Source: an uncultured Clostridia bacterium | GTDB taxonomy: Bacteria > Bacillota > Clostridia > Oscillospirales > Acutalibacteraceae | Direction of reading: 5' to 3' | Assembly: GCA_945224895.1 (NCBI GenBank) | Contig: CALYNW010000002.1 | Coordinates: 1 to 13,387, forward strand | Length of the DNA stretch: 13,387 bases | Shown here: piece after piece, positions 1 through 7,583 of the stretch | Layout of the letters: each line of letters opens with the position of its first letter | Position numbering within the stretch: the first letter of the stretch is position 1 | Notes under the pieces: generated by a model | Databases searched by the model: none | The model's input: only the letters and a program-made list of their open reading frames with translations | Told to the model about the DNA's origin: nothing | Program-made: the position numbers and the translations under genes

Positions 1-194
1 CCGATACCGACTGGATAGACGAAATAATGATAAAGGACGAAATCAAAAAGCTTGATGACCGTGAGCGAAATATTATGTATCTTCGCTTTATGCAGGGCAA
101 AACTCAAATGGAGGTTGCCAAGGAGGTTGGCATCTCCCAAGCACAAGTAAGCCGTCTTGAAAAAAACGCACTAAAAAGAATCAAAGGACAGTAA
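1..194 (+). CDS. sigG: Sporulation RNA polymerase sigma factor, C-terminal end (SigG-like, partial)
   Basis: The window opens inside this gene; reading from base 3 gives 63 residues and a TAA at 192-194. What remains is sigma region 4. It carries the DNA-binding helix-turn-helix that recognises the -35 element, with the hallmark GKTQMEVA followed by GISQAQVSRLEK and a short basic tail. From memory, SigG proteins share both the GKTQMEVA(E/D)EIG helix and a WIDEI-like stretch just before the region; SigF usually reads ISQVQVSRLEKK with a less similar first helix. I therefore favour SigG, the late forespore sigma factor that directs spore maturation and germination genes, over SigF. The start and regions 2-3 lie outside the window. 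A strong terminator follows at once, so this is the last gene of its transcript, and it converges on the PAP2 gene. Family is sure; the exact paralogue is less so. Confidence 0.72.
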   Translation, partial: DTDWIDEIMIKDEIKKLDDRERNIMYLRFMQGKTQMEVAKEVGISQAQVSRLEKNALKRIKGQ

Positions 195-197
195 TAA

Positions 198-234
198 ACA
201 ACAGCACCGTGATATTGCGGTGCTGTTGTGTTTT
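198..234 (+). terminator. Rho-independent terminator of the sigma factor gene
   Basis: A perfect 12-bp stem (198-209 with 218-229, ACAACAGCACCG against its complement) with an 8-nt loop is followed by GTTTT. It lies 3 nt after the sigma factor stop codon and separates that gene from the convergent PAP2 gene ending at 245. It lacks a good U-tract for the minus strand, so it probably serves only the + strand. Confidence 0.9.
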
Positions 235-244
235 AATTGGTTAT

Positions 245-1060
245 TTACTTTTTCTTCATTTCAAATATTTTCATTGCAACAATTACGATTGTAAAACTGA
301 CGATACCGCCCATTGCTACATCACTGAGATAGTGGGCACCCATAACAAGCCTCGTGAAAGCTACCACAGAGGTATAAACGCAGGGTATCCAAAAGCAAAG
401 ATGAGATTTCTTTTCCCATTTATTTGAAATATACGGAAACAGCATCATAAGATAGCTCATTCCTGCACCTGCGGTATGACCGCTTGGAAATGATTTATTT
501 CCATTTATACCGTTAATGTGATACCAAGGTGTAAAGGCATCATAGCTTCCCTGTGCAATCAAATCTCTGAATCTTACACGTCCCCAAAGATATTTCATTC
601 CCTCAATAGCTATTATCTGTGCAAACATTACAACTATTCCGATTATTGCAGTTTGGCGTAAAGCATCTCTGTACTTGTCGGGTATGGTAATAAAATTACC
701 AACAATTAAACAAACAACACCAAAGCCTACACCGTATATGATGCTGAAAATCATTTGATTTTCTTCAACAAAGAAATACTTACCTATATAATATCCGAAA
801 TAAGCAGAACCACCCATTGCAATCAAAAATCCTGCAATTTTTTGCAGCTTGTTTTTATATGTATAAAACAACACCGTTCCTGCTATGGGACAAATCAGCC
901 TTGAGGGCATTTCGCCTGTATTTCTAAACCAAATTGAAAAAATATCCTCGGGATTGTTAAGAATAATATCAATCTTAAGGTCGCAAAAAGCAGCTGTAAT
1001 AAGTGCAATAATTGCAGCTATGTAAAATATTATTATATTTCCTTTTTGTTTTTTCAGCAT
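245..1060 (-). CDS. PAP2-family membrane phosphatase
   Basis: An integral membrane phosphatase of the PAP2 / phosphatidic acid phosphatase superfamily, about 271 residues, with roughly six hydrophobic segments. The three-part active site is visible: a K..WGR..FRD stretch (motif 1, with the usual RP weakly kept), PSGHTAG (motif 2, catalytic His) and TRLVMGAHYLSD (motif 3, nucleophile His plus Asp). Such enzymes remove phosphate from lipid phosphates or undecaprenyl pyrophosphate on the outer membrane face; the substrate cannot be read from sequence. The ATG at 1060 was chosen because GGGTGA (1066-1071) sits 5 nt before it, the same layout seen at other genes here. A GTG at 1069 would extend it by 3 residues but has no ribosome site. 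It is a single-gene unit with its own promoter. Confidence 0.88.
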   Translation of the reverse strand: MLKKQKGNIIIFYIAAIIALITAAFCDLKIDIILNNPEDIFSIWFRNTGEMPSRLICPIAGTVLFYTYKNKLQKIAGFLIAMGGSAYFGYYIGKYFFVEENQMIFSIIYGVGFGVVCLIVGNFITIPDKYRDALRQTAIIGIVVMFAQIIAIEGMKYLWGRVRFRDLIAQGSYDAFTPWYHINGINGNKSFPSGHTAGAGMSYLMMLFPYISNKWEKKSHLCFWIPCVYTSVVAFTRLVMGAHYLSDVAMGGIVSFTIVIVAMKIFEMKKK

Positions 1061-1077
1061 AAAAATCACCCAAAATT

Positions 1078-1106
1078 ATTTTATCATACATATATTTCTT
1101 ATTCAA
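1078..1106 (-). promoter_or_regulatory. Promoter of the PAP2 gene
   Basis: On the minus strand, TTGAAT (1101-1106) is followed by a 17-nt spacer and TAAAAT (1078-1083). A TG sits one base before the -10, giving an extended -10. This fits vegetative sigma-A and places transcription start about 10 nt before the ribosome site. Confidence 0.8.
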
Positions 1107-1126
1107 GAATATGTTTTTTAATGATA

Positions 1127-1164
1127 AGAAAAAGACTGTGAAGACAAATTATATCTTCACAGCC
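1127..1164 (-). terminator. Rho-independent terminator of putP
   Basis: The 9-bp stem (1136-1144 with 1154-1162, CTGTGAAGA type) is followed, on the minus strand, by TCTTTTTCTT. It lies 15 nt past the putP stop and isolates putP from the PAP2 promoter. Confidence 0.85.
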
Positions 1165-1179
1165 TTTGTGTTATACGAT

Positions 1180-2709
1180 TTATTTCTTTACTGTTTTAGC
1201 CTCTTCAAATTCCTTTATGATTTCAGCCTCGGGAGCAGGTGTAAGGAGTGAAACAACTACATTAACAACAAGTCCGATTATAAATGCAGGAAGAAGCTCG
1301 TAGATATTCAGAACATCTGCAAGTCCTGCAATAGCATATTTCCAAACGAATACCATAACACCGCCTGCAATCATACCTGCAACTGCGCCATACTTATTTG
1401 AACGCTTCCAGAATAGAGACAACAGAACTACGGGACCGAAGGCGGCACCAAAGCCTGCCCAAGCAAATGAAACAATACCGAATACTGAAGAATTTGAATC
1501 CCAAGCAATAATAACGCCGATTATTGAAATAACGACAAGTGTTACTCTTGCAACAACCATTTTTGCTGTTTCGGAAAGCTTAAGATTGAAAACACCGCCG
1601 AGGATATTTTCACTTGCCGAGGATGATGCGGCAAGAAGCTGACTGTCAGAGGTTGACATTGTGCTTGCAAGAATACCTGCAAGTATAACGCCTGCGATAA
1701 GAGCAGGTAAAATACCCTGCTGTGAAAGTAAATCGGAAATTCTAACGATAATAGTTTCGCTGTCCTCAAGAGGAGCAAGTGCACCGTTATTAACCATTCC
1801 CAAGCCTACAACACCGATAAGAATTGCAAGTCCCATTGAAATAACTACCCAAACAGATGCAACACGTCTTGAAATTTTAATCTTATTCGGGTCCTCAATA
1901 GCCATAAAGCGAAGAAGGATATGAGGCATACCGAAATATCCGAGCCCCCAAGCAAGGGTAGAAATAATTGTCAAAAGTCCATAAGGCTTACTTGTTGCAG
2001 TTTCGGCAACATATGTATTTGTCATTGAAAAATAACCGGGAAGTGACTTTGCATTTTCAATAACTGCTTCCATTCCGCCTGCCTGTGAAACACCGAAAAT
2101 AAGTACAAATACAAGCGCACAGGTCATAATAATCGACTGAACAAAGTCAGATACAGATGCCGCATTAAAGCCTCCGAGAGAGGTATATCCCACAATAATA
2201 ATGGCGGAAACAATCATTGCAATGTGATAATCAATGCCGAAAAGTGTACCGAAAAGCTTTCCGCAGGCGGCAAAGCCCGATGCGGTGTACGGAACGAAAA
2301 ATACAATTATAACAATCGCCGCAATACCCATAAGAATTTTTTTGCTGTCCTTATATCTCAACGAGAAATAATCGGGTATTGTAATTGCATTTATATTAGC
2401 TGAATAATTACGCAAACGCTTTGCAACGATAAGCCAGTTAAGATATGTACCCACAGCAAGACCTATTGCAGTCCAACCGACATCGGCAACACCGGTTAAA
2501 TAAGCAAGTCCGGGCAAGCCCATAAGCAAATAGCTTGACATATCCGAAGCCTCGGCACTCATTGCTGTAACAAGGGGTCCTAACTTTCTACCGCCTAAAT
2601 AGAAATCGCCGACGTTTTTTGTTCTTCTTGAAAATACAACTCCAATCATAAGTACCGCAAAGAGGTACACTACAATGGAAATCATAATACAGATTTGTGC
2701 TTTTGTCAT
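1180..2709 (-). CDS. putP: Sodium/proline symporter (SSS family)
   Basis: A 509-residue permease of the sodium:solute symporter family that takes up proline with Na+, close to the usual PutP length of about 500. The LeuT-fold pattern of about 13 membrane helices is clear. Signature stretches are MSAEASDMSSYLLMGLPG (residues 50-67), where Asp56 matches the Na+-linked Asp55 of E. coli PutP, the SSS signature around residues 243-270 (GLGYFGMPHILLRF), and the STMSTSDSQLL helix (349-359) matching the Na+/proline-site helix 9. The start is ATG 2709 because AAGGAGA lies 8 nt upstream (2718-2724); a 13-residue extension upstream would place the ribosome site inside the gene. It has its own strong promoter and terminator. 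Proline may serve as osmolyte, nitrogen source or Stickland substrate; no proline-use genes are adjacent. Confidence 0.95.
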   Translation of the reverse strand: MTKAQICIMISIVVYLFAVLMIGVVFSRRTKNVGDFYLGGRKLGPLVTAMSAEASDMSSYLLMGLPGLAYLTGVADVGWTAIGLAVGTYLNWLIVAKRLRNYSANINAITIPDYFSLRYKDSKKILMGIAAIVIIVFFVPYTASGFAACGKLFGTLFGIDYHIAMIVSAIIIVGYTSLGGFNAASVSDFVQSIIMTCALVFVLIFGVSQAGGMEAVIENAKSLPGYFSMTNTYVAETATSKPYGLLTIISTLAWGLGYFGMPHILLRFMAIEDPNKIKISRRVASVWVVISMGLAILIGVVGLGMVNNGALAPLEDSETIIVRISDLLSQQGILPALIAGVILAGILASTMSTSDSQLLAASSSASENILGGVFNLKLSETAKMVVARVTLVVISIIGVIIAWDSNSSVFGIVSFAWAGFGAAFGPVVLLSLFWKRSNKYGAVAGMIAGGVMVFVWKYAIAGLADVLNIYELLPAFIIGLVVNVVVSLLTPAPEAEIIKEFEEAKTVKK

Positions 2710-2733
2710 ACTTTTATTCTCCTTCTGTAACAA

Positions 2734-2766
2734 AATAAGGCACCGCAAAAAATACGATGTCTTATT
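2734..2766 (-). terminator. Imperfect hairpin between abfA and putP (possible weak terminator)
   Basis: AATAAG (2761-2766 on the minus strand) pairs with CTTATT (2734-2739). After one mismatch, CATCG pairs with CGGTG through one G-T wobble, around a 9-nt loop. The minus strand continues TTTTGTTAC. It is the only hairpin between the arabinofuranosidase stop and putP, so it may end the upstream operon. It overlaps the putP -10, so a full stem forms only in read-through RNA. Weak by itself. Confidence 0.35.
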
Positions 2767-2792
2767 TTAACATAATATTTATACAATGTCAA
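2764..2792 (-). promoter_or_regulatory. Strong promoter of putP
   Basis: Consensus TTGACA (2787-2792) is followed by exactly 17 nt and TAAAAT (2764-2769), with TG one base upstream of the -10. It is the best promoter in the window and gives a leader of about 45 nt. Confidence 0.88.
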
Positions 2793-2815
2793 AGTTATAT
2801 TTATACATTTAAATA

Positions 2816-4330
<1,515 letters not shown>

Positions 4331-4933
4331 TTATCCTATTGGTTCAAAATCTGCCGCAGTGTGCTTGCATATTGGACAAATGAAATCCTCAGGAAGCTCA
4401 TCACCCTCATATACATAACCGCAAATTTTACATACATAGCCCTTTTTCTTTGGCTTTTCAGGCTTAGGCTTGATGTTGTCAAAATAATACTGATAGGTAA
4501 CTGATTTTTCGTTTGACAGGACTTGGCTTTCGGTAATCTCGGCAATAAACATTGTGTGAGAAATGCAATCAACCTCCTCAACTACCTTGCAGGAAATGAA
4601 AGCGTTCGCAAATTCCGTAAGATAAACAATACCGTTTTCACTTCTTTTCATTTCGCCAACGATTTTTTCTTCGTTTCTTCCGCTTTTAAAGCCGTAATGC
4701 TGAAATACGAAAAACGGTACATTTTCCGTCAAAACAGATAAATTAAACTCCCCGGTTTTCTTAATCATATCGTGGGTGTAATTTTTCTTATTAACGGAGA
4801 TGGCGATTTTTACAGGGCTGTCAGCAACCTGCATAGCGGTGTTGATTATACAGCCGTTGTCCTTTTCGCCATCCTTTGCAGTAAGGACAAACAGACCGTA
4901 GCTTAATTTGTGGACAGTAGTTTTGTCAATCAT
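4331..4933 (-). CDS. hrb: Flavin reductase-rubredoxin fusion (high-molecular-weight rubredoxin, Hrb-like)
   Basis: A 200-residue two-domain redox protein. Residues 1 to about 150 are a flavin reductase-like, FMN-binding domain (GLFVLTAKDG, CIINTAMQVADSP, FNLSVL). Residues 166-200 are a complete rubredoxin with its four iron ligands, C168-x2-C171 and C186-x2-C189 (YVCKICGYVYEG and FICPICKH). The same architecture is known as Hrb in Moorella, where it passes electrons from NADH to the flavodiiron protein FprA, which reduces NO or O2. The role here is inferred from that: oxygen or nitrosative stress protection in an anaerobe. No flavodiiron gene is in the window, so the partner must lie elsewhere. 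AAAGGAGA precedes the ATG. Its start is only 2 nt from the stop of the exporter gene, so the two are co-transcribed. Confidence 0.9.
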   Translation of the reverse strand: MIDKTTVHKLSYGLFVLTAKDGEKDNGCIINTAMQVADSPVKIAISVNKKNYTHDMIKKTGEFNLSVLTENVPFFVFQHYGFKSGRNEEKIVGEMKRSENGIVYLTEFANAFISCKVVEEVDCISHTMFIAEITESQVLSNEKSVTYQYYFDNIKPKPEKPKKKGYVCKICGYVYEGDELPEDFICPICKHTAADFEPIG

Positions 4934-4935
4934 TT

Positions 4936-5889
4936 TTAAGTCTCCTTTAAAACTTTATTTTTTGATTTTGAATTAACGGCATAAATGCCTAAGCAGACAA
5001 GCAAAAGAGAAAGAATTATCTGAAAAGCAGTCTGCGTTATTTCCTCTTTAAGAAAGATTGCCGAAAGCAGGCAACCAAACACAGGAGTCATAAAGCCGAA
5101 CACGGCTACTCTTGAAACGTCATTATACTTAAGAAGAATACCCCAAAGCGTATAAGCGGCGGCGGAAATAAATGCAAGATAAATAAGAAGAACAATACCT
5201 TTAAAATCAGCCTGCGTAATTTTACCGCCAAGCACAATTCCGAAAACAGTCATGGCAATTCCGCCAAGTGCAAACTGATATCCGCTTAAGACAACAGGAT
5301 TTTCACTTTCACTGAATTTCTTTAAAAACACAGAGGAAAAAGCATATGACAGAGAAGAAATTACAATAAAGCCTTCACCTGAAAATCTAAAGTTGAAATC
5401 AAAGCCTCCGCTATTACTGAAATTAATTATAACAACTCCGAGAAAGCCTATTACACAGCCTATAACTTTTTTCAAAGTCAGCCTGTCCTGTTTAAATATA
5501 ACGGATGAAATAATAACGGCGAAGAAAACGCTGACGCTGTTTATTATTGAGCTTTTAGTCCCTGTTGTATGCGCCAATCCTATATAGAAAAATATATACT
5601 GCAAAATAGTTTGAAACAGGGATAAAACAGATATTTTTGCAAAGGAGCTTTTCTTTGGAAAAAGAAATTTTTTAGAAATAATACTACCGAAAGCGATAAT
5701 TAAAATTCCTGCAAGAGTAAATCGAATTCCTGCAAAAAGTATCTGCGAAAAATAATCTCCGCCCTGAATGGAAAAAAGCGAATAGCCTATTTTGATGCAG
5801 GGAAAGGCACTGCCCCAAAGGGCACAGCAAATCATCGCAAGTAAGCAGACGTTTAAAGGCTTAGATAAAAGCTTTTCTTTTTTATCCAT
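4936..5889 (-). CDS. EamA-family (DMT superfamily) transporter
   Basis: A 317-residue membrane protein with about ten hydrophobic helices arranged as two EamA repeats, roughly residues 14-155 and 175-308. The first starts with CCALWGSAFPCIKIGY, the usual WGS.F helix; the second holds AAAYTLWGILLKYNDVSRVAVFGFMTPVFGCL, the conserved helix 9 region before the last helix. Members export or import small metabolites such as amino acids, purines or drugs; the substrate cannot be read here. The short basic tail (KSKNK) suits a cytoplasmic C-terminus. The ATG at 5889 overlaps the dUTPase stop by one base (TAATG), so translation is probably coupled; its own ribosome site is weak. Length is normal and the gene is intact. 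Confidence 0.88.
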   Translation of the reverse strand: MDKKEKLLSKPLNVCLLAMICCALWGSAFPCIKIGYSLFSIQGGDYFSQILFAGIRFTLAGILIIAFGSIISKKFLFPKKSSFAKISVLSLFQTILQYIFFYIGLAHTTGTKSSIINSVSVFFAVIISSVIFKQDRLTLKKVIGCVIGFLGVVIINFSNSGGFDFNFRFSGEGFIVISSLSYAFSSVFLKKFSESENPVVLSGYQFALGGIAMTVFGIVLGGKITQADFKGIVLLIYLAFISAAAYTLWGILLKYNDVSRVAVFGFMTPVFGCLLSAIFLKEEITQTAFQIILSLLLVCLGIYAVNSKSKNKVLKET

Positions 5890-6401
5890 TATTTCTTTGT
5901 GGTAGAGCCAAAGCCACCGTCTCTTACACCGTCTGCATTATCATCATACGTAATACCAAACTGTGTAAAAATACCCTGAGCAAAGCCGTCTCCTGCCTCC
6001 ACAACGGCAGTATGACCTTCATCATGGGCGTCACAGCTTATCTTTATCATAATATGTCCCTCATTTGAGGAATTGTAATAATCGGAATCAATAATGCCAA
6101 CAGTGTTATCAAGCTGACATCTGTGCTTAAATCCAAGACCTGAACGGGGATAAATTGAAAGCACCCAGCCCTCATCAATTTTTGACCTGATGCCTGTAGG
6201 GACAAGGGTTGATTTTCCTTTTTCAAAGGTAATTTGTGTCGGTGCATAAAAATCATAGCCCGCCGAGCCTGAGGTTGCTCTTTTAGGAAGCTTTATACTG
6301 TCGTAAATTTCTCTGACATTTTCCGTTTCGGGAAAATTCTTAAGCCAGTCCTTTTCAAACTGTTCAAAGGATACCTTTTCAAATTCTGCAATTCTGTTCA
6401 T
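5889..6401 (-). CDS. dut: dUTP diphosphatase
   Basis: A 170-residue trimeric-type dUTPase that hydrolyses dUTP to dUMP, keeping uracil out of DNA and feeding thymidylate synthesis. All five motifs are present: SGSAGYDFYA (44-53), PRSGLG (85-90), GIIDSDYYNSSNEGHI (102-117, with the catalytic-site Asp pair), AGDGFAQGIF (136-145) and the C-terminal P-loop-like RDGGFGSTTKK (160-170). Motif 3 carries extra residues where the standard form reads DYRGE, and about 35 residues precede motif 1; I recall this as a Clostridia variant. The ATG at 6401 was chosen because AGGAGA lies 6 nt upstream; a 14-residue extension would include the ribosome site. It is the first gene of the four-gene operon. Confidence 0.92.
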   Translation of the reverse strand: MNRIAEFEKVSFEQFEKDWLKNFPETENVREIYDSIKLPKRATSGSAGYDFYAPTQITFEKGKSTLVPTGIRSKIDEGWVLSIYPRSGLGFKHRCQLDNTVGIIDSDYYNSSNEGHIMIKISCDAHDEGHTAVVEAGDGFAQGIFTQFGITYDDNADGVRDGGFGSTTKK

Positions 6402-6433
6402 ATTAAATCTCCTGTAAATATTATTCTTACAAT

Positions 6434-6462
6434 ATAATATCACAGTTAAAAAAATAAAACAA
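6434..6462 (-). promoter_or_regulatory. Promoter of the dut operon
   Basis: TTGTTT (6457-6462) on the minus strand, 17-nt spacer, TATTAT (6434-6439). It lies between the mazF terminator and the dut ribosome site, so the operon dut-exporter-hrb-abfA has its own sigma-A type promoter. Confidence 0.72.
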
Positions 6463-6464
6463 TA

Positions 6465-6516
6465 ATAAAAACAAAACAGTCCTTACACTGTACAGATAAT
6501 GTACAGAAAAGGACTG
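6465..6516 (-). terminator. Rho-independent terminator of mazF
   Basis: A two-part stem: CAGTCCTT (6477-6484) with AAGGACTG (6509-6516), then CTGTAC with GTACAG (6488-6493/6501-6506) around a 7-nt loop. On the minus strand it is followed by TTTTGTTTTTATT. It separates mazF from the dut promoter. Confidence 0.88.
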
Positions 6517-6530
6517 CGAAATATATTTTG

Positions 6531-6872
6531 CTAAAGACCAAAGCTGACGCTTAATGCATGATTAACCTTTCCCATATCGTCGGTATCAAGGCTTCCCATT
6601 TTTTCACGCAAACGGCGCTTATCAATAGTTCTCACCTGCTCGAGAAGCACAACACTGTCCTTTGATAATCCGCAGTTTACAGCATCAACCTCAATATGAG
6701 TAGGCAAATTTGTTTTATCTCTCTGTGAGGTAATGGCGGCGGCAATTACCGTTGGAGAATACTTATTTCCCACATCATTTTGAACGATAAGTACCGGTCT
6801 TACCCCGCCTTGCTCCGAGCCGACTACAGGGCTTAAATCAGCATAATATATCTCGCCTCGTTTAATAAGCAA
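6531..6872 (-). CDS. mazF: MazF/EndoA (PemK-type) endoribonuclease toxin
   Basis: A 113-residue MazF-fold protein very like B. subtilis EndoA (NdoA), a sequence-specific single-strand RNase. Visible family marks are [31 protein letters not shown] at the N-terminus, ITSQ, LPTH and [13 protein letters not shown]. The residues matching the catalytic pair of MazF enzymes, Arg25 and Thr48, are kept, so it should be active. Length matches EndoA (116). The start is a TTG at 6872, supported by AAGGTGA 5 nt upstream and by the TTG start I recall for B. subtilis ndoA. Normally a small antitoxin gene (ndoAI/mazE) sits just upstream; here there is none, only a divergent cotJA. An unlinked antitoxin, or a role as a plain regulatory RNase, are the alternatives. 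Confidence 0.92.
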   Translation of the reverse strand: MLIKRGEIYYADLSPVVGSEQGGVRPVLIVQNDVGNKYSPTVIAAAITSQRDKTNLPTHIEVDAVNCGLSKDSVVLLEQVRTIDKRRLREKMGSLDTDDMGKVNHALSVSFGL

Positions 6873-6877
6873 TTAAA

Positions 6878-6884
6878 TCACCTT
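6878..6884 (-). promoter_or_regulatory. Ribosome binding site deciding the TTG start of mazF
   Basis: AAGGTGA on the minus strand lies 5 nt before the TTG at 6872. There is no ATG or GTG in frame at a fitting distance, so this site fixes the unusual start. Confidence 0.75.
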
Positions 6885-6893
6885 CATATAAGC

Positions 6894-6954
6894 ATATGAT
6901 GTTTTACATCTCACAAATATGATTGCCATATCTTATTGAATTTAAACATCATAT
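6894..6954. repeat. Repeated ATATGAT sites and 11-bp inverted repeat between mazF and cotJA
   Basis: ATATGATGTTT (6894-6904) is matched by its exact complement at 6944-6954. A third ATATGAT lies at 6917-6923. Within it, GATGT-TTT-ACATC (6898-6910) forms a small hairpin. The sites fall in the mazF leader between the likely transcription start near 6951 (a TATAAT is at 6958-6963, minus strand, without a good -35) and the ribosome site. They could be operator sites or an RNA structure; no binding protein is identified. Confidence 0.4.
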
Positions 6955-7007
6955 TCCATTATATGTAGAATTTTTTTCTTGGCTTTTTGTCAAAACAAAA
7001 AATTGCT

Positions 7008-7016
7008 CATAGAATA
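7008..7016 (+). promoter_or_regulatory. Candidate sporulation-type -10 element of cotJAB
   Basis: CATAGAATA fits the sigma-K -10 pattern CATAnnnTA exactly and the sigma-E pattern CATACAnT with one mismatch. It sits about 50 nt before the cotJA start. No convincing -35 is seen, and sigma-E control is expected only by analogy with B. subtilis cotJ. Confidence 0.35.
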
Positions 7017-7058
7017 AAGCATAAAGAGAATTTACAAAGATATGAAAGGAGCTTATAT

Positions 7059-7265
7059 ATGGACGATTATGTTGACCTTTTCAAGCCCAGCTTTCTGAAA
7101 AAGGAAAAAAGGCCTGCATTTCCCGATGACGCATCTGTAACAATGGCTTATGTACCTTTACAGCTGGAGCTTGTGACATACGATGCAGACAAAGCACTTC
7201 AAAACGGAACGCTGTTTCCGGCGCTTAATAAACCGTTTTTGGGAAAGATGGTGAAAAAGGTATGA
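7059..7265 (+). CDS. cotJA: Spore coat-associated protein CotJA
   Basis: A 68-residue protein matching the CotJA family: the conserved core is AYVPLQ followed by YDADKALQNGTLFPALNKPFLG, the typical YVP.Q...Y....AL..GTLFPELDKPF pattern. In B. subtilis CotJA is made in the mother cell and is needed with CotJC to build an inner coat layer. The ATG at 7059 is chosen because AAAGGAG lies 8 nt upstream; an upstream in-frame ATG at 6987 would add 24 residues that include the ribosome site and the candidate promoter. It overlaps cotJB by 4 nt (ATGA), so the pair is translationally coupled. Confidence 0.9.
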   Translation: MDDYVDLFKPSFLKKEKRPAFPDDASVTMAYVPLQLELVTYDADKALQNGTLFPALNKPFLGKMVKKV

Positions 7266-7504
7266 GTAAAAGCAAGCTTTTGAAAAGACTTTCCGCATTG
7301 GGCTTTGCTATGTACGAGTGCCGTCTTTTCTGCGATACCCACCCAGACGACCAAGAGGCACTTGAGCTTCTTAATTCTTACAAAAAGAAATACGAAGCAG
7401 TCAAGGCGGAATTTGAAAAGGAATTCGGTCCCCTTACCTTAAACGGATACAACAGCGATGATTGGCTGAATGACCCGTGGCCTTGGGATAATTCAGCAGG
7501 CTGA
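7262..7504 (+). CDS. cotJB: Spore coat protein CotJB
   Basis: An 80-residue protein of the CotJB family. The signature is ALGFAMYECRLFCDTHPDDQEALELLNSYKKKYEAVKAEFEKEFGPLT, an all-helical region with the invariant DTHPDD, ending in the family's Trp/Pro-rich WLNDPWPWDN. It assembles into the spore coat; no enzyme activity is known. Start ATG overlaps the cotJA stop, and length is standard. The usual third gene, cotJC (a manganese catalase-like coat protein), does not follow: a hairpin and a convergent lipoprotein gene come next. So the transcript carries only two of the three cotJ genes. Confidence 0.92.
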   Translation: MSKSKLLKRLSALGFAMYECRLFCDTHPDDQEALELLNSYKKKYEAVKAEFEKEFGPLTLNGYNSDDWLNDPWPWDNSAG

Positions 7505-7535
7505 GCCTGCCAAACCCAAATTTATCTTTTAAAAT

Positions 7536-7574
7536 AAGCCGCTTGACAATCAAGTTCAAGCGGCTTTCAATATT
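7536..7574. terminator. Bidirectional terminator between cotJB and the lipoprotein gene
   Basis: An 11-bp perfect stem (7536-7546 with 7556-7566, AAGCCGCTTGA type) around a 9-nt loop stands between two convergent stops. The + side runs on as TCAATATTTC and the minus side as TATTTTAAAAG, so it probably serves both transcripts, with neither U-tract perfect. Confidence 0.78.
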
Positions 7575-7583
7575 TCAAATAAT

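Noticed and set aside
209..427. 72-residue + strand frame with a hydrophobic start
   Set aside because: It begins inside the sigma factor terminator and lies antisense to the PAP2 gene, with no ribosome site.
2710..2815. Riboswitch in the putP leader
   Set aside because: The leader from the mapped promoter is only about 45 nt, too short for a known riboswitch, and shows no conserved aptamer motif.
6958..6993. TTGACA at 6988-6993 with TATAAT at 6958-6963 as a standard mazF promoter
   Set aside because: The spacer is 24 nt, too long for a sigma-A promoter; with a 17-nt spacer there is no -10. The TATAAT may still be used, but I cannot support the pair.
6987..7058. N-terminal extension of cotJA to the ATG at 6987
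   Set aside because: The extra residues do not fit the CotJA family and the strong ribosome site AAAGGAG lies inside the extension, just before the ATG at 7059.
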